Below, one piece after another: positions 1 to 7,896 of a stretch of 64,000 bases of DNA (the stretch's first letter is position 1; every line of letters begins with the position of its first letter). A program made the position numbers and the translations under genes. The DNA comes from RGIG3077 sp045541475. Its GTDB lineage: Bacteria; Bacillota; Clostridia; Oscillospirales; Ruminococcaceae. The stretch spans positions 4,873 through 68,872 of the forward strand of contig JAZQJI010000022.1 of assembly GCA_045541475.1 (NCBI GenBank), in the 5' to 3' direction. The notes below the pieces were generated by a model that was not told where the DNA came from, did not search any database, and was given only the letters and a program-made list of their open reading frames with translations.

Positions 1-36
1 GTTTTGAAGCTTGATGAATAAAAGGAAAAGGGATTT

Positions 37-531
37 ATGAACAGGGAAGAACTAAAAAAAGCCCGTATGCAGCGTGATTTGGAAGAAAAAGAAATGCTGC
101 CCCCCATAAACGAAGGTCATTCCATGGCGTTTTCGGCGATAGCCATTGTTGTAATGAGCGTTGGTTTTCAGATTTTGCATTGGTATTTGTACGAAATGTT
201 TAATTTTGATATGCGATTGCTGTGTGTAACGCCGCTGCCGCTTGTGCTTGCCTACTTTGCCGTTATGCGTGATACAGGTGTGGGGCATACCTTGCCCAAA
301 AGGTTTATATTCGCCTTTAGCTGCGTTGCGCCTTTGGTGCTTGGCTTGGTTTTAAGTGTTGTTTGCTATTTTAACAACCCCAATTTAAGCATTTTTACGG
401 GTGAAGTAAGCGATGCTGACACAAAGGTTAACGTAACAATTGCGCTTTACTCGTTCCGCGTGGCACTAACATCGCTTTATTTAACAGTTTGCGCATTGCT
501 GATACACGTTTTTTCAAAGCTTAAAAATTAG
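37..531 (+). CDS. Small integral membrane protein, unknown function
   Basis: This 164-residue protein starts at an ATG behind an AAGGGA ribosome binding site. It has a charged N-terminus (about residues 1-28) followed by about four hydrophobic stretches: roughly 31-50, 60-76, 91-111 and 135-158. A short polar loop near 112-132 probably lies between the last two. I recognise no catalytic or family motif. It reads toward pduL, with about 120 bases between. The reading frame, charge pattern and ribosome binding site support a real gene, but the function is unknown. Confidence 0.75.
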   Translation: MNREELKKARMQRDLEEKEMLPPINEGHSMAFSAIAIVVMSVGFQILHWYLYEMFNFDMRLLCVTPLPLVLAYFAVMRDTGVGHTLPKRFIFAFSCVAPLVLGLVLSVVCYFNNPNLSIFTGEVSDADTKVNVTIALYSFRVALTSLYLTVCALLIHVFSKLKN

Positions 532-596
532 CAAATGCGGACAATGTAAAAATTAAGGGTATATTATTTACAATATTTGCAAGAAATAAGCGAAAA

Positions 597-624
597 TTGC
601 CGATATAATATTAAAGTGTATAAT
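597..624 (+). promoter_or_regulatory. Possible promoter of pduL
   Basis: TTGCCG (597-602) and TATAAT (619-624) are separated by 16 bp and lie 28 bases before the pduL ATG. The -10 is perfect, the -35 is weak, and the leader would be very short. Confidence 0.4.
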
Positions 625-651
625 AAAATTATTTTTTCGGAGGAAAAATAT

Positions 652-1233
652 ATGTCAAAAGAATTTATTGTAGAAACATCTGCAAGACACGTGCACGTTA
701 CACAGGAACATCTTGAAATACTTTTTGGTGAAGGCGCAAAGCTTACACACAAAAAGGACCTTTCTCAGCCGGGCCAGTTTGCCTGCGAAGAGAGAGTTAC
801 AATTGTAGGACCTAAAAAGGAGCTTGCAGGCGTATCCATTCTCGGACCGGTTCGTCCTGCTACACAGGTTGAACTTTCCGCAACAGATGCACGTTCAATC
901 GGCGTTGCAGCACCTATCAGAGAATCGGGCGACATTGAAAATTCTGGCGCTTGCAAAATTGTTGGACCTTGCGGCGAGGTTGAAATCGAGCAGGGCGTTA
1001 TCGTTGCTAAAAGACACATTCACCTTACACCTGCAGACGCTGAAGAGCTTGGTGTTAAGGATAAGGAAATTGTTTGGGTTAAGGTTGAATCTGCTGACAG
1101 AAAGATTATCTTCGGCGATGTAGTATGCCGTGTTCACGATAATTTTGCAAGAGCTATGCATATTGATACAGATGAATCAAACGCAGTATGCGCAGCAAGA
1201 GATGCAGTTGGCACAATCGTTAAGGTTGACTAA
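652..1233 (+). CDS. pduL: Phosphate propanoyl/acetyltransferase, PduL type
   Basis: PduL-family enzymes move an acyl group between CoA and phosphate (acyl-CoA + Pi to acyl-phosphate). Beside an acetate kinase they can replace the classical Pta. The 193-residue product shows the family's two internal half-repeats, each opening with a metal-binding His motif: RHVHVT near residue 14 and KRHIHLT near residue 121. The ATG at 652 is chosen over an upstream in-frame codon because GGAGG at 639-643 is correctly spaced. No microcompartment shell or diol-utilisation genes are nearby and there is no obvious encapsulation tail. A housekeeping role in acetate or propionate formation is therefore the better guess. 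Confidence 0.9.
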   Translation: MSKEFIVETSARHVHVTQEHLEILFGEGAKLTHKKDLSQPGQFACEERVTIVGPKKELAGVSILGPVRPATQVELSATDARSIGVAAPIRESGDIENSGACKIVGPCGEVEIEQGVIVAKRHIHLTPADAEELGVKDKEIVWVKVESADRKIIFGDVVCRVHDNFARAMHIDTDESNAVCAARDAVGTIVKVD

Positions 1234-1260
1234 TCCGTACTGAATTTATACATAATAAAT

Positions 1261-1305
1261 ACGCCGTAAAGCATAATACTTTGCGGCGTAAAATTATATT
1301 TTTTT
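1261..1305 (+). terminator. Rho-independent terminator after pduL
   Basis: An 11-bp stem (1261-1271 with 1279-1289, one G-T pair) around CATAATA is followed by an AT-rich stretch ending in seven T. It ends just before pncB, so it may only partly terminate. I saw no clear separate promoter for pncB. Confidence 0.7.
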
Positions 1306-1317
1306 GAGGTTTTGATT

Positions 1318-2757
1318 ATGGTTAAGCGAAATTTAAGCATGCTTATGGATTTTTACGAGCTGACAATGGCAAACGGCTTTTTTGAAAACGGCAAGGCACA
1401 TCAGATTGTTTATTTTGATATGTTTTTCAGAAGAAATCCTGAAAATGCAGGTCTTGCAATTTGCGCAGGACTTGAGCAGGTGATTGATTATCTTGAAAAC
1501 CTTGAATTTACAGCTGATGACATCGCATTTTTGCGTAAAAAGGGGATTTTTTGCGAGGAGTTTTTGCAATATCTGGCGAATTTTAAATTTACCTGCGATG
1601 TGTGGGCTGTACCCGAAGGTACGCCGATTTTTCCGGGAGAGCCGATTGTTACCGTAAGGGGTGAAGCGGCACAAGCACAGCTTATTGAAACAATGCTGCT
1701 TTTAACGATAAATCATCAATCGCTGATAGCCACAAAGGCAAACAGAATAGTGCGTGCCGCGAAAGGCAGACCCGTAATGGAATTTGGCTCTCGCAGGGCG
1801 CAGGGCTGGGACGGAGCGGTTTACGGCGCGCGCGCAGCTTACATTGCAGGCTGCTGCGGTACTGCTTGTACCGTTTGTGAGCAGGATTTTGGCATTAAGG
1901 CACTTGGCACAATGGCACACAGCTGGGTGCAGCTTTTTGAAAGCGAGCTTGAAGCTTTCAGAGCGTATGCAAAGGTTTATCCCGATGCCTGCACACTGCT
2001 GGTTGATACCTACAACACGTTAAAATCGGGTGTGCCCAATGCAATTACCGTGTTTAACGAGCTTAAAGCCAAGGGTTATGGCAATTTTGCAATAAGAATA
2101 GACAGCGGCGACATTGCATATTTAACATCAAAAGCAAGAAAACTGCTTGACGATGCCGATTTGCAGGATTGCAAAATCGTAATTTCCAATTCTCTTGATG
2201 AATATATCATAAACGATATTATATTGCAGGGTGCAAGTGTGGATAGCTTTGGTGTGGGCGAAAGGCTGATAACAAGCAGCAGCGAACCCGTTTTTGGGGG
2301 GGTTTACAAGCTTGTTGCCGTTGAAGAAAAGGGCGGAATTATCCCAAGAATAAAGCTTTCGGACAATGCCGCAAAAATCACCAACCCTGCGTATAAAGAA
2401 GTCTGGCGTTTGTTTGATAACGAAACAGGCAATGCTCTTGCCGATGTGCTTACCCTTGCAGGTGAAGTTATTGATGATAAAAAGCCATACGAAATTTTTG
2501 ATCCCGAATACACCTACAAACGCAAGGTGCTTACAAACTTTACGGCAAAAAAGCTTCTTGTGCCGATTTTTGTTAAGGGCAAGTGCGTTTACAGCCGCCC
2601 TGATATTAACGAAATTAAGGATTATTGCAAGACAGCGCTTGATACTATCTGGAAAGAAGTAAAGCGCTTTGAAAATCCGCATAAATATTATGTCGATTTA
2701 TCGCAGAAGCTGTGGGATATAAAACAGCACATGCTGATGGGCAAAACAATCAGATAA
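1318..2757 (+). CDS. pncB: Nicotinate phosphoribosyltransferase
   Basis: It forms nicotinate mononucleotide from nicotinate and PRPP with ATP hydrolysis, in the NAD salvage (Preiss-Handler) pathway. The 479-residue cytoplasmic product begins with the family start LSMLMDFYELTMANGFF. It has MEFGSRRAQGWDGA, the catalytic-region IRIDSGDIAYL, and the phosphate-binding SFGVGERLITS segment. Length fits the roughly 480-residue bacterial class. A TTG six bases upstream is possible, but the ATG at 1318 sits eight bases behind GAGG. Confidence 0.95.
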   Translation: MVKRNLSMLMDFYELTMANGFFENGKAHQIVYFDMFFRRNPENAGLAICAGLEQVIDYLENLEFTADDIAFLRKKGIFCEEFLQYLANFKFTCDVWAVPEGTPIFPGEPIVTVRGEAAQAQLIETMLLLTINHQSLIATKANRIVRAAKGRPVMEFGSRRAQGWDGAVYGARAAYIAGCCGTACTVCEQDFGIKALGTMAHSWVQLFESELEAFRAYAKVYPDACTLLVDTYNTLKSGVPNAITVFNELKAKGYGNFAIRIDSGDIAYLTSKARKLLDDADLQDCKIVISNSLDEYIINDIILQGASVDSFGVGERLITSSSEPVFGGVYKLVAVEEKGGIIPRIKLSDNAAKITNPAYKEVWRLFDNETGNALADVLTLAGEVIDDKKPYEIFDPEYTYKRKVLTNFTAKKLLVPIFVKGKCVYSRPDINEIKDYCKTALDTIWKEVKRFENPHKYYVDLSQKLWDIKQHMLMGKTIR

Positions 2758-2763
2758 AAAAAT

Positions 2764-2794
2764 AACTGCCTTCGGAAATTTCCGAGGGCAGTTT
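2764..2794 (-). terminator. Terminator between convergent genes
   Basis: The inverted repeat AACTGCC(T)TCGGA / TCCGA(G)GGCAGTT is followed by a long T run when read on the minus strand (AAAAAA at 2757-2762 on plus). It ends the lipoprotein transcript and may also serve pncB. Confidence 0.75.
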
Positions 2795-2823
2795 GCGTTG
2801 TAAGCCGTAATTTTATTTAATGA

Positions 2824-3474
2824 TTACTGAGCGTTGAAAAGCAAAAGACCATTTTCTTCAACAGCCTCACTGCCCTCAACATCAACAAGCTCAAGCACGT
2901 CGCTGTCAAAGCAAAGTGTAAATTCAAAAGTTGAGCAGTAATTCATATTTGCGAGAGTTACGGGGATTTCGATTGTATCACCTGCGTTTGCGCCTACCGT
3001 ATCAACAAGAAGAGCAGCATTAGCGGGTGCTGTTGCCTGTGAGCTTTCGCCGCCGATATTTGCGCCGCCTGCAACGATTTCAACGTCAACCATTGAAAAA
3101 GTTTCGTCAGCTACAACAATATCTCCGCCGATTGTTACTTCGCTTAAACCGTTAGCGGCGCCATCCTTAACGTTGAAAACTACTGTAAAAATTTCAGCGT
3201 TGCCTGCAATGTCAGCAGAAGATGTCCAAACGATTTTTGCGCTTCCGCTTGATTCGATAGCGGGTGCGTCATCTGTCTGGGGGGTTGAATTTGCATTTGC
3301 ATCAGTATTGGCGCTTGTATCTGCAGTTGATGCAGAATCAGCAGAGCTGTTTGCGGTTGAGGATGCAGCAGATGTTGAATCAGAAGTGTCGCTTCTGTTG
3401 CCGCAAGCTGCAAAGGAAGTTGCCGAAACGCAAAGTGCGAGTGCAACGAGAATTTTCATGATATTCTTTTTCAT
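2824..3474 (-). CDS. Lipoprotein with order-swapped cohesin-like halves
   Basis: The 216-residue product has a lipoprotein signal peptide with probable lipid-attached Cys24 (FAAC). A low-complexity Ser/Thr/Ala/Asp linker spans about 25-76. Residues about 78-136 resemble the second half of a cohesin domain: a Trp strand, then an IFTVVFNVKDGA strand and VTIGG. After a short Gly/Ala linker, residues about 154-216 resemble the first half (AGDTIEIPVTLANM, then FEFTLCFDSDVLELVDVEG), ending at a clean stop. The halves are therefore in reverse order. The start follows AAAGGAG at correct spacing. It is probably membrane-anchored on the outer face; whether it binds a dockerin is unknown. Confidence 0.75.
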   Translation of the reverse strand: MKKNIMKILVALALCVSATSFAACGNRSDTSDSTSAASSTANSSADSASTADTSANTDANANSTPQTDDAPAIESSGSAKIVWTSSADIAGNAEIFTVVFNVKDGAANGLSEVTIGGDIVVADETFSMVDVEIVAGGANIGGESSQATAPANAALLVDTVGANAGDTIEIPVTLANMNYCSTFEFTLCFDSDVLELVDVEGSEAVEENGLLLFNAQ

Positions 3475-3517
3475 TTTGTTTACTCCTTTATTTTAGTAAA
3501 AAATAAAACACACCGTA

Positions 3518-3546
3518 ATTATACAGCAAAAAAACTGCCATGTCAA
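3518..3546 (-). promoter_or_regulatory. Sigma-A promoter of the lipoprotein gene
   Basis: On the minus strand TTGACA (complement of 3541-3546) and TATAAT (complement of 3518-3523) have a 17-bp spacer, a full consensus match. The start of transcription would be about 35-40 bases before the ATG. Confidence 0.85.
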
Positions 3547-3567
3547 GCGTGATGTTCAATTTAAGCG

Positions 3568-3584
3568 TGTGCATATTTTGCACA
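3568..3584. promoter_or_regulatory. Possible operator TGTGCA-N5-TGCACA
   Basis: This perfect inverted repeat with 6-bp arms lies about 21 bp upstream of the lipoprotein -35 box. It has the shape of a dimeric regulator site (for example Crp/Fnr-like). Nothing identifies the regulator. Confidence 0.35.
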
Positions 3585-3741
3585 AAAAAATTTGCATCTT
3601 GATATTTTTGGCAAAAGTTAATCAATAATCAGATAAAGGTGAAAATTTTGGGCAAAGCTGCGGCTTGTTTGCAAAATGTACAATCAAAAGGCAAAAAAAC
3701 ACGATTTGTCCGCTAAAAATCACGAAAATAAAGTTTATCTA

Positions 3742-3770
3742 TTGACACGGCATACGTCATGTGTTATAAT
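3742..3770 (+). promoter_or_regulatory. Consensus sigma-A promoter of rpoBC
   Basis: TTGACA (3742-3747) and TATAAT (3765-3770) with a 17-bp spacer are a perfect match. The leader would be about 190 bases. The remainder of the 492-base gap (3475-3966) is AT-rich, with the divergent lipoprotein promoter and no coding frame. Confidence 0.9.
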
Positions 3771-3776
3771 TCAATA

Positions 3777-3966
3777 ATGTATCATCGGATAGTATCGATT
3801 GAATTAAGCATGATAGTATATCATACATTTTAAAAGCTGTCAAGTATTTTTTAAAAAAAATACTGCCGGTGATAAAATTAAAAAATAATTACGCTTTAAT
3901 TGCCGTGCAAAAATCAGTTTTTGTTTTGGCAAAGCGTTTATTGAACATCAAGGAGGAAAAGAGCCT
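3777..3966 (+). other. rpoB mRNA leader
   Basis: The untranslated leader contains AATGTAT at 3775-3781, which can pair with ATACATT near 3824-3830, and an AT-only repeat, AGTATTTTTT facing AAAAAATACT, near 3843-3864. It ends in a strong AAGGAGG. I recognise neither a ribosomal protein L10 site nor a riboswitch. Confidence 0.4.
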
Positions 3967-6900
3967 ATGGTTAATGTTAAAAGCGTAAAGCTCGGCAAAA
4001 ACGAGCGCATGTCGTTCGGCAAAATCTCCGAAGCCCTTGAAATGCCAAACCTTATTGAAGTACAGAAGAACTCGTACAAATGGTTTGTTGAAGAGGGACT
4101 TAAAGAGGTATTCCGTGATGTAGCGGCTATTACCGACTACAACGGCAATATGGTGCTGAATTTTGTTGATTACCGCATTGACCCCACCCCCAAGTATACT
4201 GTTGCCGAATGTAAGGAGCGTGACGTAACTTACGCCGCACCTTTGAGAGTGAAGGTAACACTTTGGAATAAGGAAACAGGTGACGTTAAGGAAAGCGAAG
4301 TTTTCATGGGCGATTTTCCGCTTATGACAGAAAGCGGCACTTTTGTTATTAACGGTGCTGAGCGTGTTATCGTTTCGCAGTTGGTTCGTTCGCCCGGCGT
4401 TTATTACTCCATTGAAAAGGACAAGACCGGCAAGGATTTGTTCCGTTCAACAGTAATCCCCAACAGAGGCGCATGGCTTGAATATGAGCTTGACTCCAAC
4501 GATATCGCTTATGTAAGAATTGATAAAAACCGCAAAATTCCGCTGACAACCTTTGTTAGAGCATTGGGCTGCGGTACCGATGAGGAAATTGCAGACCTTT
4601 TCGGCAACGATTACCGCATGAATCAGACAATTCTTCAGAAGGACGCTACAAAGAATACTTCCGAAGCTTTGCTTGATGTTTACAAAAAGCTCCGCCCCGG
4701 CGAGCCGCCCACGGTGGAATCTGCGTTGCAGCATATAGATAATCTTTTCTTTGATGCAAGAAGATACGACCTTTCCAGATTTGGTCGTTATAAATACAAC
4801 AAAAAGCTCGGCATCGCTTCCCGTATTGAAGGCAGAGTGCTTGCACAGCCCGTTGTAAACTCTCTCACAGGTGAAATACTTGCAGATGAGGGTGAGTTCA
4901 TTACAGCAGCAAAGGCCGCTGAAATTGAACAGGCAGGCGTAAGCGAAGCTTATATCAACGTTGAAACAAGAGAAACCTACATCAACGCAGCAGGCGAGCT
5001 TGCAACAAGAGTTGAAGACAAAATCGTTAAGGTTATCGGTAACGGCATGGTTGATATTGCAGGCTATGTTGATATTGACGTTGCACAGTACGGCATTAAC
5101 GAAAAGGTTTCGTTCAAGGTTCTTGCTGATATTCTTGAAACTTCCGCAGATGCTGAAGAACTTGAAGAGAATATCAAGAGAAGAGCTGACGAGCTTGTTC
5201 CCAAGCACATTATTCTTGATGATATCTACGCTACAATCAGCTATTTCCTCAACCTTTGCGATGGCGTAGGTACAATTGATGATATCGACCATCTCGGCAA
5301 CCGCCGTATCCGTTCTGTTGGTGAATTGCTTCAGAATCAGTTCAGAATCGGCTTCTCGAGAATGGAAAGAGTAATCCGTGAGAGAATGAACATTCAGTCA
5401 CAGGAGCTTGATACAATCACTCCTCAGGCGCTGGTAAACATTCGCCCGATTACTGCTGTTATTAAAGAATTTTTCGGTTCATCACCGCTTTCACAGTTCA
5501 TGGACCAGACAAACCCCTTGGCTGAATTGACACACAAACGTCGTCTTTCTGCTCTCGGTCCCGGCGGTCTTTCTCGTGACCGTGCAGGTTTCGAGGTGCG
5601 TGACGTACATTACAGCCACTACGGCAGAATGTGTCCTATCGAAACTCCTGAAGGTCCTAACATCGGACTTATCTCATATCTTGCAACATTTGCAAGAATT
5701 AACGAATATGGCTTTATTGAAGCTCCCTACCGCAAGGTAGATAAGGAAACAGGCATTGTTACAAACGAGGTTGTTTACATGACAGCCGATGTTGAAGACA
5801 GATACATTGTTGCACAGGGTAACGAACCGCTTACAGAGGAAGGCAAGTTTGCAAGAGCTAAGGTTCACGCACGCCACCTCGACCAGTTCCTTGAAATTGA
5901 ACCCGAAAAGGTCGATTTCATGGACGTTTCACCTAAAATGGTAGTTTCTGTCGCAACCGCGATGATTCCTTTCCTTGAAAACGATGACGCAAACCGTGCC
6001 CTCATGGGCTCCAACATGCAGCGTCAGGCTGTTCCGTTGCTCAGAACAGAGCGCCCCTACGTCGGCACAGGTATGGAATACAAGGCCGCTGTTGACTCAG
6101 GCGTATGTGTGGTTTCCAAGCATGAAGGCGTTGTTACAGAAGTAAGCGCTGACGAAGTTGTTGTTAAGGATAATGACCATATCGAGCACACCTATAAGCT
6201 TATCAAGTTTAAGAGAAGCAACCAGGGTACTTGCGTTAATCAGCGTCCCATTGTTGAATTGGGTGAACAGGTTAAGGTTGGTCAGGTTCTTGCAGATGGC
6301 CCTGCTACATCGGGCGGTGAAATTTCGCTCGGTAAAAACGCTCTCGTAGGCTTTATGACATGGGAAGGCTACAACTACGAGGACGCTGTACTGCTTAACG
6401 AAAAGGTTGTTAAGGAAGATACATTTACTTCTATCCATATTGAAGAATATGAAATTGAAGCAAGAGATACAAAGCTCGGCGCAGAGGAAATTACAAGAGA
6501 TATCCCCAACGTTGGTGAAGATGCTTTGAAGGACCTTGACGAAAACGGTATTATCCGCATTGGTGCCGAGGTTCGTTCCGGCGATATTCTCGTCGGCAAG
6601 GTAACACCTAAGGGCGAAACCGAGCTTACCGCTGAAGAAAGACTTCTCAGAGCTATCTTCGGTGAAAAAGCAAGAGAAGTCAGAGATAATTCTCTTAAGG
6701 TTCCGCACGGTGAATCGGGCGTAATTGTAGACGTAAAGGTATTTACAAGAGAAAACTGCGACGAATTAGGCCCCGGCGTAAATATGCTTGTCAGATGCTA
6801 TATCGCACAGAAGCGTAAGATTTCTGTCGGCGATAAGATGGCGGGCCGCCATGGTAACAAGGGTGTTGTTTCGAGAATTCTTCCCCAGGAAGATATGCCC

Positions 6901-7770
6901 TTCCTTGCAGATGGCACACCGCTTGATATCGTACTCAACCCTCTCGGCGTACCTTCCCGTATGAATATCGGTCAGGTTCTCGAGGTTCACTTGGGTATGG
7001 CTGCAAAGGCTCTCGGCTATCACATCATGACACCTGTATTTGACGGCGCACACGAAGGCGACATCAGAGATTGGCTCAAAGCAGCGGGCGAAAAGCTTGA
7101 AGCTGATGATAATCCCGATACACTCTTCCACGGCGTTCAGTTTAATGAAACAGGTAAGTTTACACTTTACGACGGCAGAACGGGCGAACCGTTTGATAAC
7201 CCCGTAACTGTCGGATATATGTACTATCTTAAATTGCATCACCTTGTTGATGATAAAATCCACGCACGTTCGGTTGGTCCTTACTCGCTTGTAACCCAGC
7301 AGCCGCTTGGCGGTAAAGCGCAGTTCGGCGGTCAGCGTTTCGGTGAGATGGAAGTTTGGGCGCTTGAAGCTTACGGCGCAGCTTACACCTTGCAGGAAAT
7401 TCTTACCGTTAAGTCGGACGATACCAACGGCCGTGTACTCACCTACGAAGCAATCGTTAAGGGACAGAATGTTCCTAAGCCCGGCGTTCCCGAATCGTTC
7501 AAGGTACTTGTCAAGGAATTGCAGTCGCTTGCGCTTGATGTTCGTGTTTATGACGCAAACAATGAGGAAATCGACCTTAAGCAGAACTTTGATGATGACG
7601 ACAACATCATTCCTCATCCTTCCGATTATGATGACGATTCCGATATGGAAGACATTATTATTGAAGATGAGCTTGAAGACAGCTACTATGAAGATTACGG
7701 CGATGACGATGACGCTCTTGACGATGCCGCTGATGACGGCGATATGTATGATGAGGATGACGACTTCTAA
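3967..7770 (+). CDS. rpoB: DNA-directed RNA polymerase beta subunit
   Basis: This is the catalytic beta subunit of RNA polymerase, 1267 residues. Hallmarks are the rifampicin pocket (SQFMDQTNPLAELTHKRRLS, with the usual sensitive residues), GRMCPIETPEGPNIGLI, and the conserved GDKMAGRHGNKGVVS near residue 958. After the universally conserved C-terminal core it carries about 60 extra residues that are extremely Asp/Glu-rich (about 1205-1267). The start follows AAGGAGG. It is the first gene of a two-gene operon with rpoC. It is not preceded by rplJ/rplL as in most Firmicutes. Confidence 0.99.
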   Translation: MVNVKSVKLGKNERMSFGKISEALEMPNLIEVQKNSYKWFVEEGLKEVFRDVAAITDYNGNMVLNFVDYRIDPTPKYTVAECKERDVTYAAPLRVKVTLWNKETGDVKESEVFMGDFPLMTESGTFVINGAERVIVSQLVRSPGVYYSIEKDKTGKDLFRSTVIPNRGAWLEYELDSNDIAYVRIDKNRKIPLTTFVRALGCGTDEEIADLFGNDYRMNQTILQKDATKNTSEALLDVYKKLRPGEPPTVESALQHIDNLFFDARRYDLSRFGRYKYNKKLGIASRIEGRVLAQPVVNSLTGEILADEGEFITAAKAAEIEQAGVSEAYINVETRETYINAAGELATRVEDKIVKVIGNGMVDIAGYVDIDVAQYGINEKVSFKVLADILETSADAEELEENIKRRADELVPKHIILDDIYATISYFLNLCDGVGTIDDIDHLGNRRIRSVGELLQNQFRIGFSRMERVIRERMNIQSQELDTITPQALVNIRPITAVIKEFFGSSPLSQFMDQTNPLAELTHKRRLSALGPGGLSRDRAGFEVRDVHYSHYGRMCPIETPEGPNIGLISYLATFARINEYGFIEAPYRKVDKETGIVTNEVVYMTADVEDRYIVAQGNEPLTEEGKFARAKVHARHLDQFLEIEPEKVDFMDVSPKMVVSVATAMIPFLENDDANRALMGSNMQRQAVPLLRTERPYVGTGMEYKAAVDSGVCVVSKHEGVVTEVSADEVVVKDNDHIEHTYKLIKFKRSNQGTCVNQRPIVELGEQVKVGQVLADGPATSGGEISLGKNALVGFMTWEGYNYEDAVLLNEKVVKEDTFTSIHIEEYEIEARDTKLGAEEITRDIPNVGEDALKDLDENGIIRIGAEVRSGDILVGKVTPKGETELTAEERLLRAIFGEKAREVRDNSLKVPHGESGVIVDVKVFTRENCDELGPGVNMLVRCYIAQKRKISVGDKMAGRHGNKGVVSRILPQEDMPFLADGTPLDIVLNPLGVPSRMNIGQVLEVHLGMAAKALGYHIMTPVFDGAHEGDIRDWLKAAGEKLEADDNPDTLFHGVQFNETGKFTLYDGRTGEPFDNPVTVGYMYYLKLHHLVDDKIHARSVGPYSLVTQQPLGGKAQFGGQRFGEMEVWALEAYGAAYTLQEILTVKSDDTNGRVLTYEAIVKGQNVPKPGVPESFKVLVKELQSLALDVRVYDANNEEIDLKQNFDDDDNIIPHPSDYDDDSDMEDIIIEDELEDSYYEDYGDDDDALDDAADDGDMYDEDDDF

Positions 7771-7834
7771 TCAGCAAACCCCTTATAAAAGCAAAGCTGC
7801 GTCAACCAATATCATAAAGTAAACAATATCGTGT

Positions 7835-7867
7835 CCGGGCAGAAATGCTCAAAAAATTTCTGCCCGG
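7835..7867 (+). other. Strong hairpin between rpoB and rpoC
   Basis: A perfect 11-bp stem (CCGGGCAGAAA / TTTCTGCCCGG) encloses an 11-base loop. No T run follows, so it is probably not an intrinsic terminator. An RNA processing or stability site, or a NusG/Rho-sensitive attenuator, fits better. It lies 29 bases before the rpoC ATG, leaving the AGGGGG binding site free. Confidence 0.6.
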
Positions 7868-7896
7868 CGTAAAATAAACAAGGGGGCTTATTCTTA

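Noticed and set aside
577..651. N-terminal extension of PduL from an upstream in-frame codon
   Set aside because: It would overlap the promoter and bypass the GGAGG site at 639-643; the extension has no encapsulation-peptide character.
4447..5292. Insertion element or second gene within rpoB
   Set aside because: The plus-strand beta reading frame is continuous and motif order is normal.
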